This document shows, in pieces, positions 7,784 to 13,796 of a stretch of DNA of 26,739 nt. Under the pieces are notes generated by a model. It did not search any database, was not told where the DNA came from, and saw only the letters and a list, made by a program, of their open reading frames with translations. Within the stretch, counting starts at the first letter, position 1. Each line of letters begins with the position of its first letter. The translations under genes and the position numbers were made by a program. Source of the stretch: Bacillota bacterium (GTDB lineage Bacteria; Bacillota_E; RBS10-35; JAJYVN01); the NCBI GenBank assembly GCA_021846605.1, contig JAJZWQ010000025.1, forward strand, positions 1 to 26,739, read 5' to 3'.

Positions 7784-8776
7784 ATGCCCGTCCCGCCCGG
7801 TTGGCTGCTGGTGGGGACCGCCGCGGCCTTCAACGTCGTCGCGGGATTCAACGATGGCGGCAACCTCCTGGGAAGCCTGGTGGGCGCCCGCGCGTTCACG
7901 CTGCTCGGCGCGGCCCTGCTGCTCGCGGCCGGGGCCGCGCTCGGCCCCTGGGTGGTCGGCACGGCCGTCGCCCACACCATCATCTTTTCCGTCGTGGCCC
8001 TCCCCCAGTTGGGCAGGGGCGTGTACCTGGCGGCCATCTGCGGCGCGCTCGCCGCCGTCGGCGTATCCTGGTGGCGGGCCCTGCCCACGAGCACCTCGCT
8101 GGCGTTGGTCGGCGCCCTCGCTGGGGCCGGGCTCGCGGCCGACGGCCCGCGGGCGGTGGTCTGGCACGCGCTCTGGAAGGTGTTCGCCGCGATGCTGCTG
8201 GCCCTGGTCGCCGGCGCGCTGGCCGGGGGTCTCGTCTGGACCGGCGTCCGCCTGGCTCTGCGCCGCGCCGGACCAGGGGCGCCGACCGTACTGCGCTCGC
8301 TGCAGGGGCTGACCGGGATGTTGCAGGGATTCGGCTACGGCAGCAACGACGCCGAGAAGGCGATGGGCCTGTTCGCGCTGGCCGGCGCGTGGGCGGGCGG
8401 CGCCTCCCCCACCCACACCCTGCCCATCCCGGCATGGGCGGTGTGGTCCGCCATCGGCACCTTCGGCCTCGGCATGGCCCTGGGGGGTGCCCGCATCCTG
8501 CGGACCGTGGGATTCCGCCTCTATCCGGTGCGCGCCCGGGATGCGCTCTCGGCGCAACTGGCGGCGGGCATGACCGTCGTCTTGGCCGCCGCGGCGGGCG
8601 CGCCGGTGTCCAGCACGCAGACGACCACCTCGGCGCTGCTGGCGGCGGGCGCCGCCCGCCGCCTGTCGCTCCCACGGTGGGCCGTGGTGCGGCACATGGC
8701 CCTGACCTGGGTGGTCACGCTGCCGCTGGGCCTCTGCGCGGGGTTCGTCCTGCTGTGGGTGGGGCGGGCCCTATGA
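7784..8776 (+). CDS. PiT-family inorganic phosphate transporter
   Basis: A 330-residue membrane protein of the PiT/Pho4 family, which takes up phosphate, or a metal-phosphate complex, with a cation. The duplicated family signatures are visible. The first half has FNDGGNLLGSLVGAR (22-36) and LPTSTSLALVGALAGAG (101-117); the second half has GYGSNDAEKAMG (185-196) and APVSSTQTTTSALLAAG. About eight to ten hydrophobic helices are spread along it. The first motif is FNDGGN rather than the usual GANDxxN. The length is at the short end for the family. The start has an excellent GGGAGGTG SD. The stop overlaps the next gene's ATG (ATGA), tying it to the DUF47 protein. Confidence 0.92.
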   Translation: MPVPPGWLLVGTAAAFNVVAGFNDGGNLLGSLVGARAFTLLGAALLLAAGAALGPWVVGTAVAHTIIFSVVALPQLGRGVYLAAICGALAAVGVSWWRALPTSTSLALVGALAGAGLAADGPRAVVWHALWKVFAAMLLALVAGALAGGLVWTGVRLALRRAGPGAPTVLRSLQGLTGMLQGFGYGSNDAEKAMGLFALAGAWAGGASPTHTLPIPAWAVWSAIGTFGLGMALGGARILRTVGFRLYPVRARDALSAQLAAGMTVVLAAAAGAPVSSTQTTTSALLAAGAARRLSLPRWAVVRHMALTWVVTLPLGLCAGFVLLWVGRAL

Positions 8777-9363
8777 GGTGGAAGGACCTGTTCATCCCGG
8801 CTGACCACCAGTTCGGCGCCCTGTTGGACCGCCAGGCCGAAATCGCCGTCGCCGCCTGCGCCGTCCTCGCCGAGGGCGGCACGCCCGCGGTGATCGCCGG
8901 GGTCGAGGCGGCGGGCGACGACGCGCGCCGCGCGCTCTGCGCGGCGCTGGCCCGGACGTACGCCACGCCGTTCGATCGCGACGACATCTTCTCGCTGTCC
9001 AGTGCCCTGGACGACGTCGTGGACAGCGCCCAGGACGCGGTGCTCACGGTGGCCATCGTTTCCGGCTGGGGCTATGCCCACCTGCAGGAGATGGCGATCT
9101 CCCTCCAGGAGGGGGCGGTGGCGCTGCGGCTCGCCGTGCGGCGCCTTCCCGGCGCCGGGGCCCAGGACGGGATCCAGCGCAGCAAGCGGAGCGAGAATGT
9201 GGTGGCCAACCTGTGCCGCTACGGCCTGGACCTGGCGCTGCGCACACGCCCCACAGAGGAGGCCCTGCGCCTGCGGGAGTCCCTCTGGGCTCTGCGCGAC
9301 GTGGGACGCGCGCTCGGTGGCGCGGCGGACATCGTCGCCGACATCGCCGTCAAAGAGCGATGA
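8773..9363 (+). CDS. DUF47 / PhoU-like partner of the PiT transporter
   Basis: A 196-residue all-alpha protein of the DUF47 (TIGR00153-type) family, a PhoU relative typically encoded beside pit genes. It begins MRWKDLFIPADHQFGALLDRQ, as the family does (k.lfp....ff.ll...a). It carries the characteristic acidic segment TPFDRDDIFSLSSALDDVVD, which is the PhoU-type metal-binding helix. The ATG overlaps the transporter stop by four bases, so the two are translationally coupled and the protein probably regulates PiT at the membrane. The true PhoU gene follows 37 bases later. Confidence 0.9.
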   Translation: MRWKDLFIPADHQFGALLDRQAEIAVAACAVLAEGGTPAVIAGVEAAGDDARRALCAALARTYATPFDRDDIFSLSSALDDVVDSAQDAVLTVAIVSGWGYAHLQEMAISLQEGAVALRLAVRRLPGAGAQDGIQRSKRSENVVANLCRYGLDLALRTRPTEEALRLRESLWALRDVGRALGGAADIVADIAVKER

Positions 9364-9400
9364 CCGGGCGCGAATGCAGGCTCGCAGAGGAGGCCGTTCC

Positions 9401-10048
9401 GTGACGCCGCGGACCGACGTGTGGGCATTGGTGGAACAGATGGGGTCGCGGGTAACCGAGGCGCTGCGCAACGCGTTGACCGCGCTGGCTCAGGGAGATG
9501 TGCCGGCGGCCGAGGCGGTGGTGGCCGCGGACGCCGAGATCGACCGCTTGGAGGAAAAGATCGAGCACACCTGCCTGCAACAGTTGGGCCGTGAGCGGCA
9601 CCGGGGGGCCGACGAGCGGGAGGTCCGGAGCATCGCCGCCGCATTCAAAGTCGTTACCGATCTGGAGCGCATCGGCGACCACGCCGCCGCCCTGGCTCGC
9701 ACCACCATGCGCATGCGCGGGGAGCGCCCGATCCGTCCCTTCCTCGACATCGAACGGCTGGCGGCCCTGACCGAGGCCCTTCTGGACGGGGCCATGCGCG
9801 CCCTTATGGCCGGAGACGCCGCGGCGGCCCGCGAGGTGGCCGCCCGGGACGACGGGGTCGACGCCCTCTACGACCAGATCTTCCGCGAACTGGTCACCTA
9901 CATGCTGGACGACCGGACGGCCGTGCGCGCCGCAACACACCTCCTCTTCGTCGCCAGCGCCCTCGAACGCGTCGGCGACCACGCCACCAACCTCTGCGAG
10001 TGGGTCCTCTTCATGGAGACGGGGCGGCGCGTCGAACTGAACGATTGA
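9401..10048 (+). CDS. phoU: PhoU phosphate-signalling protein
   Basis: A 215-residue helical protein with the two repeats that define PhoU: FKVVTDLERIGDHAA (82-96) and LFVASALERVGDHATNL (182-198). Their acidic residues bind metal clusters. PhoU normally links a phosphate transporter to a PhoR-type sensor kinase. Here it sits with a PiT transporter rather than Pst, and no kinase is adjacent. The GTG start is preferred to an upstream ATG because GAGGAGG lies seven bases before it and the helix pattern begins at that point. The gene is third in the pit operon. Confidence 0.92.
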   Translation: MTPRTDVWALVEQMGSRVTEALRNALTALAQGDVPAAEAVVAADAEIDRLEEKIEHTCLQQLGRERHRGADEREVRSIAAAFKVVTDLERIGDHAAALARTTMRMRGERPIRPFLDIERLAALTEALLDGAMRALMAGDAAAAREVAARDDGVDALYDQIFRELVTYMLDDRTAVRAATHLLFVASALERVGDHATNLCEWVLFMETGRRVELND

Positions 10049-10067
10049 GCCCGTCCGCCGATCGCGC

Positions 10068-10087
10068 GGCGGCACCGCCCTGCCGCC
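10068..10087 (+). terminator. hairpin after phoU, possible terminator
   Basis: GGCGGCA (10068-10074) and TGCCGCC (10081-10087) pair perfectly around a six-base loop. No T run follows, so it may only slow the polymerase or protect the upstream message. Confidence 0.35.
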
Positions 10088-10139
10088 ACCGCATAAGCCT
10101 TGCCCGGGGTGGCAACCTAGCGCCTCGGGAGGTGAGCAA

Positions 10140-10331
10140 ATGGAACCCCAGGGTCTGACGACCAAAGAGCTCGGGTTCGTGGAGGACTGCATCAAGGCCT
10201 GCGCCCTGAGCGCCACCAAGCTTGAGAACTACGAGCGCGAGGCGCAGGACGGCCAGTTGCAGGAACTCTGCCGCCGCGGCATCCAGGCGAGCCACCGCCA
10301 CATGGAAGAACTCCTGGACCTGCTCCGCTGA
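10140..10331 (+). CDS. small spore coat protein, CotF-like
   Basis: A 63-residue helical protein. It opens with LTTKELGFVEDCIKACALSATKLENYE and ends QASHRHMEELLDLLR, which is the pattern of short CotF-family coat proteins: an lt.kel..i.d.l..e hairpin followed by a second helix containing H..H. It is half a four-helix unit and may dimerise. The ATG has a near-perfect SD, GGGAGGTGAGCAA. It lies just ahead of the larger CotF protein and likely shares its sporulation-specific transcript; no clear sigma-K or sigma-G promoter could be assigned. Confidence 0.75.
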   Translation: MEPQGLTTKELGFVEDCIKACALSATKLENYEREAQDGQLQELCRRGIQASHRHMEELLDLLR

Positions 10332-10371
10332 CCGCCCATCTGGACGCCCAAGCGAGGGGGGAACGCCCGCC

Positions 10372-11094
10372 ATGCACCAGTTGAACGACCGGGATATGGC
10401 CTACGACATGCTGTACGGGGCCAAGGACACCGCGACCCTGACCATGACGGCGATCATGGAGTCCGCTTCGCCCCGTTGCCGGGAGGTTTTCCACCGGATC
10501 CATGACGACCACCTGCAGGACCAGTGGCGCATCTACCAACTCCTCCACCGCAAAGGGGAGTATCGCGCCAGCCAGGCGGACCGGCAGGAGATCTCCGGCG
10601 TGCGGCAGAGGATGGAACACCTGCGGCAGAGCCACGAGCGCCCGTCCGGCCACCAGTCCTTCAACGGCAACGGCGGAGGCCGCTGGGAGGACCGCGGCTG
10701 GAACGAGGCATCCGCCGCGGACGCGGCCGCGGGGGCCGGGTATGGGACCGGCAGTGTGTCGTTCGAGCCCGACCGCGGCCTGCCGGCGGGTACGCGCTTC
10801 GAGTCGGAGCAGGGGTGGGGCGAGCCCGCGCGCCGTTCTCCGAGCGACCATGAGTCCGGCCGCACCTATGCGACCGCGGGCGTGGGCACCGGCAATGCCC
10901 TGGAGGGGGCCGCCGGCGCCAGCCATGGCGCGCGCGGGGGATGGTCGACGGGCGCCGCCCGCACCACGGGCACCTGGCAGGAGGGCGATGCCCGCTCCGG
11001 CGCCGGCAACCGGCAACCGGAAGGCACCGCGCGCACGTACGGCGAGGGCAACTGGGGATCCGACGAGACCAGGCGGTCGACCCGGAGGTACTGA
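10372..11094 (+). CDS. CotF-family spore coat protein with low-complexity tail
   Basis: A 240-residue protein. Residues 1-65 form the CotF domain: LNDRDMAYDMLYGAKDT, then helices TLTMTAIMESASPRCREVF and HDDHLQDQWRIYQLLHRKGEY. This matches the family helix pair, in which a residue near 'M.....C.....R..F' packs on the second helix. After about residue 95 the sequence is Gly/Ser/Arg/Ala/Glu-rich and lacks hydrophobic residues (GNGGGRWEDRG, TYATAGVGTGNALEGAAG, RSTRRY), so it is probably disordered. Such tails in coat proteins can serve crosslinking or surface roles. Usual CotF proteins are about 90-160 residues, so this one is extended. It follows the small coat gene by 40 bases. Confidence 0.82.
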   Translation: MHQLNDRDMAYDMLYGAKDTATLTMTAIMESASPRCREVFHRIHDDHLQDQWRIYQLLHRKGEYRASQADRQEISGVRQRMEHLRQSHERPSGHQSFNGNGGGRWEDRGWNEASAADAAAGAGYGTGSVSFEPDRGLPAGTRFESEQGWGEPARRSPSDHESGRTYATAGVGTGNALEGAAGASHGARGGWSTGAARTTGTWQEGDARSGAGNRQPEGTARTYGEGNWGSDETRRSTRRY

Positions 11095-11102
11095 GACCGC
11101 TC

Positions 11103-11136
11103 GGCTGGGCGGGGGCCCGCAGGGCACCGCCCAGCC
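11103..11136. terminator. hairpin between convergent genes, bidirectional terminator candidate
   Basis: GGCTGGGCGG (11103-11112) is the exact reverse complement of 11127-11136, giving a 10-bp stem with a 14-base loop. On the plus strand it is followed by TGTCTT. It lies between the stop of the cotF-like gene and the stop of the convergent EamA-like gene and can serve both. Confidence 0.65.
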
Positions 11137-11141
11137 TGTCT

Positions 11142-11513
11142 TCAGCCCGCGGAGGCCAACAGCGCCACCCCCACGATGATGATGGCAATGGCCAGACCCT
11201 GGCGCAGGCCAAGCCGCTCCCCAAGGAACAGCCAGGACATGACGGCGACCAACACGTAGCCCAGGCTGACCAGCGGGTAGGAGGTGTTCAGCGGGGCGGT
11301 GCTGAGCACGCGGACCCACAGCAGCATACTGGACAGGAAACAGACCACGCCGATCAGGAGAAACGGGTTGACGGCCATCCGCAAGAGCGTGCCCCCCGCC
11401 TGCGGACCAAACAGGGAGATGTGCCCCAGGTTGCGGGCGGCAATCTTCAGCAGAAATTGCCCCACCGACCCGATCGCGATGGACACCAGGGCGGTCGGCA
11501 GCCAGAGTGGCAT
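11142..11513 (-). CDS. small EamA/SMR-like membrane protein
   Basis: A 123-residue protein with four predicted membrane helices (near LPTALVSIAIGSVGQFLL, MAVNPFLLIGVVCFLSSMLLW, SYPLVSLGYVLVAVMSWLFL and LRQGLAIAIIIVGVALLA). The segment LNTSYPLVSLGYVLVAVMSWLFLGERL is the hallmark of the half-size EamA group (ArnE/ArnF and related undecaprenyl-phosphate-linked flippase subunits), with GE near the end of helix 3. Such proteins work as dimers. No second half-size gene is next to it, so it may be a homodimer. The ATG with GGGAGAGG six bases upstream is preferred over an ATG two codons earlier. It lies 26 bases after the HAD gene, in the same operon. The substrate is unknown. Confidence 0.8.
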   Translation of the reverse strand: MPLWLPTALVSIAIGSVGQFLLKIAARNLGHISLFGPQAGGTLLRMAVNPFLLIGVVCFLSSMLLWVRVLSTAPLNTSYPLVSLGYVLVAVMSWLFLGERLGLRQGLAIAIIIVGVALLASAG

Positions 11514-11539
11514 GGACATCCTCTCCCGCGAGCCAGCCT

Positions 11540-12223
11540 TCACACCGTCTGCGGCAGCCCCAGCGCCGTGCGGAGTTCGGCCTCCGTTCCTACCGCCCCG
11601 ACCCCTTCTGCGTAACGCTTGGCCGGATCCCAGAGGACCGCCTCCATCCCGAGCGCCCGGGCGGGCGCAAGATCACATACGGGATCATTCCCCACATACC
11701 ACGCCTCGCTCGGGGCAATCCCGGCGACAGCGAGCGCCCAATGGAAGATGCCCGGATCGGGTTTGGCGCACCGCAGCGGGCCCGAGCACGCCAACACCTC
11801 GAACCTGCCGAGGCCCAGGTCCTGAAGGAACGCCTCCAGGGACGGCGGCCAATTGGAGATGATCCCCACCGGCCGTCCCGCCCGCCGCAACGCTTGCAGG
11901 ACCCGCGTGGTCTCCGGTACGGGCCGGTACCACCGCGCGTATCCGGCGCAACCGTCGGACAGGGCCCGCACCCGGGCCTCCGTCGGACCGGCCGACGTCC
12001 GGGAGAGCGCCGCGGTGGCGAGCGCACGCCAAAGGCTGCGTTCCCCGGCCGCCGTCGCCGGCGCGTAGCAGCCGGTGGCGTAGGCGTGTCCCATCGCCGC
12101 CAGCGCCGATGCCATCTCGGCGGGCGTCCCACCGAGGTCCAGTTCCCGCCACAAATCGATCAACTGCAGCGCTGGATCGGCGGAGCGCTCCACCAGTGTA
12201 TCGCCAACGTCAAAAAACACCAT
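11540..12223 (-). CDS. HAD-superfamily (subfamily IA) hydrolase
   Basis: A 227-residue phosphatase-type protein. Motif I is FFDVGDTLV (nucleophile D5, acid D8), motif II is GIISNWP (S123), motif III is CAKPDPGIF (K154) and motif IV is VGNDPVCDLAPAR (D180, D184). The alpha-helical cap lies between residues about 15 and 95, as in subfamily IA (phosphoglycolate phosphatase, haloacid dehalogenase and relatives). A phosphoglycolate role is tempting because a glycolate oxidase operon is in the window, but it is 8 kb away and the sequence does not prove substrate. The ATG has no SD; TTG one codon earlier and GTG one codon later also lack one. A strong hairpin ends nine bases upstream, so initiation may be leaderless or unusual. 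Confidence 0.85.
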   Translation of the reverse strand: MVFFDVGDTLVERSADPALQLIDLWRELDLGGTPAEMASALAAMGHAYATGCYAPATAAGERSLWRALATAALSRTSAGPTEARVRALSDGCAGYARWYRPVPETTRVLQALRRAGRPVGIISNWPPSLEAFLQDLGLGRFEVLACSGPLRCAKPDPGIFHWALAVAGIAPSEAWYVGNDPVCDLAPARALGMEAVLWDPAKRYAEGVGAVGTEAELRTALGLPQTV

Positions 12224-12232
12224 CAATAAAGC

Positions 12233-12254
12233 GGCGCTGCGGCCTCGCAGCGCC
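12233..12254. repeat. 8-bp perfect stem-loop in the HAD gene leader
   Basis: GGCGCTGC (12233-12240) and GCAGCGCC (12247-12254) pair perfectly around a six-base loop. On the minus strand the stem ends nine bases before the HAD start codon and is followed by GCTTTATTG. It may be a leader structure or a barrier to transcription from outside the region. Confidence 0.5.
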
Positions 12255-12416
12255 CCACCCCCCGCGTGGTCGACTCGGCGGTGGCGCGAAGAGCTGTGCT
12301 CCGGTGCGGCCGCGCCCCGCGGACCCGGCACCCTGGCCCCAACTGCGCATTCCGGACCTCCGGCCAGGCTCCTGCCGGCCTGGGCGGGGATAGATTGCGG
12401 CCGGAGGGATGTTCGC

Positions 12417-12746
12417 ATGGTAGAGATGGTCCCCGTCCCGGTCGGCGACCGTTGGGCCATGGGCGTGACGGTCGATCTGCCCCGGACCCGCCTGGTCGTG
12501 GCCGCGGTTCCTTCCGGATACATCATGTGCGGGGCGCTGGACGTCGAACTGCTCGATCGGCTGCTGGGACACCGACAAGTCGTGGCCGGCCGGGCCCTGG
12601 GGGTACGAAGCCTGCAGGACCTCCTGCGCCAACCCCTGGAGTCCGTGACGGCGGCGGCGGCGGCGCTCGGCCTGGAGCCCGGCATGACCGGAGAGGCGGC
12701 GCTGGCGATACTGCTGCAGGCCAGCCCCCCAAATCCGACCGTGTGA
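12417..12746 (+). CDS. YunC-family protein (DUF1805)
   Basis: A 109-residue protein matching the YunC/DUF1805 family over its whole length. It begins MVEMVPVPVGDRWAMGVTVD and contains the family block GYIMCGALDVELLD (residues about 34-47). The later blocks VVAGRALGVRSLQDLL, PLESVTAAAAALGL and GMTGEAAL are also typical. The function of the family is unknown; structures show a compact alpha/beta fold and it is widespread in Bacillota. The start has GGAGGG at a good distance. Its TGA abuts the TGA of the opposite-strand SDR gene with no base between them. Confidence 0.9.
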   Translation: MVEMVPVPVGDRWAMGVTVDLPRTRLVVAAVPSGYIMCGALDVELLDRLLGHRQVVAGRALGVRSLQDLLRQPLESVTAAAAALGLEPGMTGEAALAILLQASPPNPTV

Positions 12747-13517
12747 TCAGCCGAGGTCGCCCTGCCACCCCCCGCTGACGGCGATGACGGCGCCGTTGAT
12801 GAACGAACTCTCCCGCCGGCACACAAACAGGACCGCGTCCACCACGTCGGCGCTGGTGCCGGGGCGCCCGACGGGGTTCCCGGGATCCCGGCGGCCAAGG
12901 GCCTCCGCGCGGGGGAGGTCGCGGTCCTCGATCACGCCCGGGGACACGACGTTGAAGGTGATGCCCCCGCGCGCTTCCTCCAGCGCGAAACTCCTGGTGA
13001 GCGACACGACCGCTGATTTGCCGGCCAGGTGCGGGCCCTGCCGAAGCCCCCCGAGGGCGCTCTCCGCGCCCATGGCACCGAGGTTGACCACGCGGCCCCA
13101 TCCCGCCTGACGCAGGTGCGGCAGCGCAGCCATCGTGGCGTGAAAGGTCGCCCCGACCGTCCCGGCCATGATGCGTTCGAACTCTGCCACCGAGTGCTTG
13201 CTGAGGCGTTTGGACGCAAATTCGCCCACGTTGTTCACGAGGATCTCCAGCCCGCCGAGGGCTGAGGCCGCTTGGTCCACCAGTGCCCGACAGGCTTGGT
13301 GCTGGGCGCAGTCCGCCCCGAGGGAGACGGCGCGCACGCCCCAGGCGCGCGCCTCCTCGGCGGCGGAGTCCCCCGCCTGGGGATGGGTGTGGTAGTTGAT
13401 GGCCACATCGGCCCCCTGCCGTGCGAAGGCCAGCGCAATCTGCCGGCCGATACCGCCGGAACTTCCGGTCACCAGTACGCGACAGCCCGCAAACCCGCCG
13501 CTGGCCATCACTCTCAT
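12747..13517 (-). CDS. SDR-fold protein with altered catalytic tetrad
   Basis: A 256-residue Rossmann-fold protein of the classical short-chain dehydrogenase/reductase type. The cofactor motif TGSSGGIG (17-24) is intact and followed by the FabG-like blocks ILVNNVGEF (92-100), ALPHLRQAGWGRVVNLGAMG and FNVVSPGVI. The NYHTH after strand 2 suggests NADP or NAD without a strong preference. The YxxxK motif reads HLAGK (H163-K167), the position of the catalytic serine is G150 (a serine occurs only at 153), and the usual tetrad asparagine is T120 by my alignment. Only the lysine remains, so activity is doubtful or different. The ATG at 13517 lacks a clear SD; ATG at 13508 is an equally good start. 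An IS605-like hairpin lies just upstream. Confidence 0.85.
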   Translation of the reverse strand: MRVMASGGFAGCRVLVTGSSGGIGRQIALAFARQGADVAINYHTHPQAGDSAAEEARAWGVRAVSLGADCAQHQACRALVDQAASALGGLEILVNNVGEFASKRLSKHSVAEFERIMAGTVGATFHATMAALPHLRQAGWGRVVNLGAMGAESALGGLRQGPHLAGKSAVVSLTRSFALEEARGGITFNVVSPGVIEDRDLPRAEALGRRDPGNPVGRPGTSADVVDAVLFVCRRESSFINGAVIAVSGGWQGDLG

Positions 13518-13532
13518 CGCGCGCCGGGGGAA

Positions 13533-13556
13533 CCCCCTGGCTTCTGCCGTGGGCAG
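13533..13556 (+). repeat. IS200/IS605-like imperfect hairpin A (bulged T)
   Basis: The plus strand reads CCCTGGC-TTCT-GCCG-T-GGG. The GGC/GCC core pairs, a T-G wobble follows, one T (13550) is unpaired, then CCC pairs with GGG. This has the same layout as hairpin B at 17791-17812 and resembles the subterminal hairpins with an extrahelical T that TnpA of IS200/IS605 elements recognises. No transposase is adjacent. Confidence 0.4.
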
Positions 13557-13679
13557 GAGCCGCGCGCCCCTCCCTTCGGGATCGTCTACCGCGCTGCCTA
13601 CCGGGGCACCCCGCCCCGTATTCGATGGACGCCCCGCGTTGGGGCGTGGTTCGGCGCACGCACCGACAAGCCTTCCACC

Positions 13680-13722
13680 ACACTGGCACACTGGCCACGC
13701 AGGTCACGCAGGTCACGCAGGT
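13680..13722. repeat. short tandem repeats in the SDR/giant-gene divergent region
   Basis: ACACTGGC occurs twice in tandem (13680-13695), and CACGCAGGT occurs three times without a break (13696-13722). All copies are exact. They lie about 75-115 bases upstream of the giant gene's start and could be binding sites or slippage-prone sequence. Confidence 0.75.
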
Positions 13723-13796
13723 GGCAGATCGGATGGACCAGGCACCTGGGGCATAGAGATTTGATACCCGCGGGGCGGGTGAGGGGGTTGAGTGCG

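Noticed and set aside
13518..13691. Minus-strand translation resembling a TnpB C-terminus (LLPTAEARGFP)
   Set aside because: The hairpin's bulged T lies on the 3' arm of the plus strand, so a TnpB end would have to be on the plus strand. No RuvC or zinc-finger residues are seen.
13696..13722. Possible CRISPR-like array
   Set aside because: The 9-base units are directly adjacent, without spacers, and no cas genes are present.
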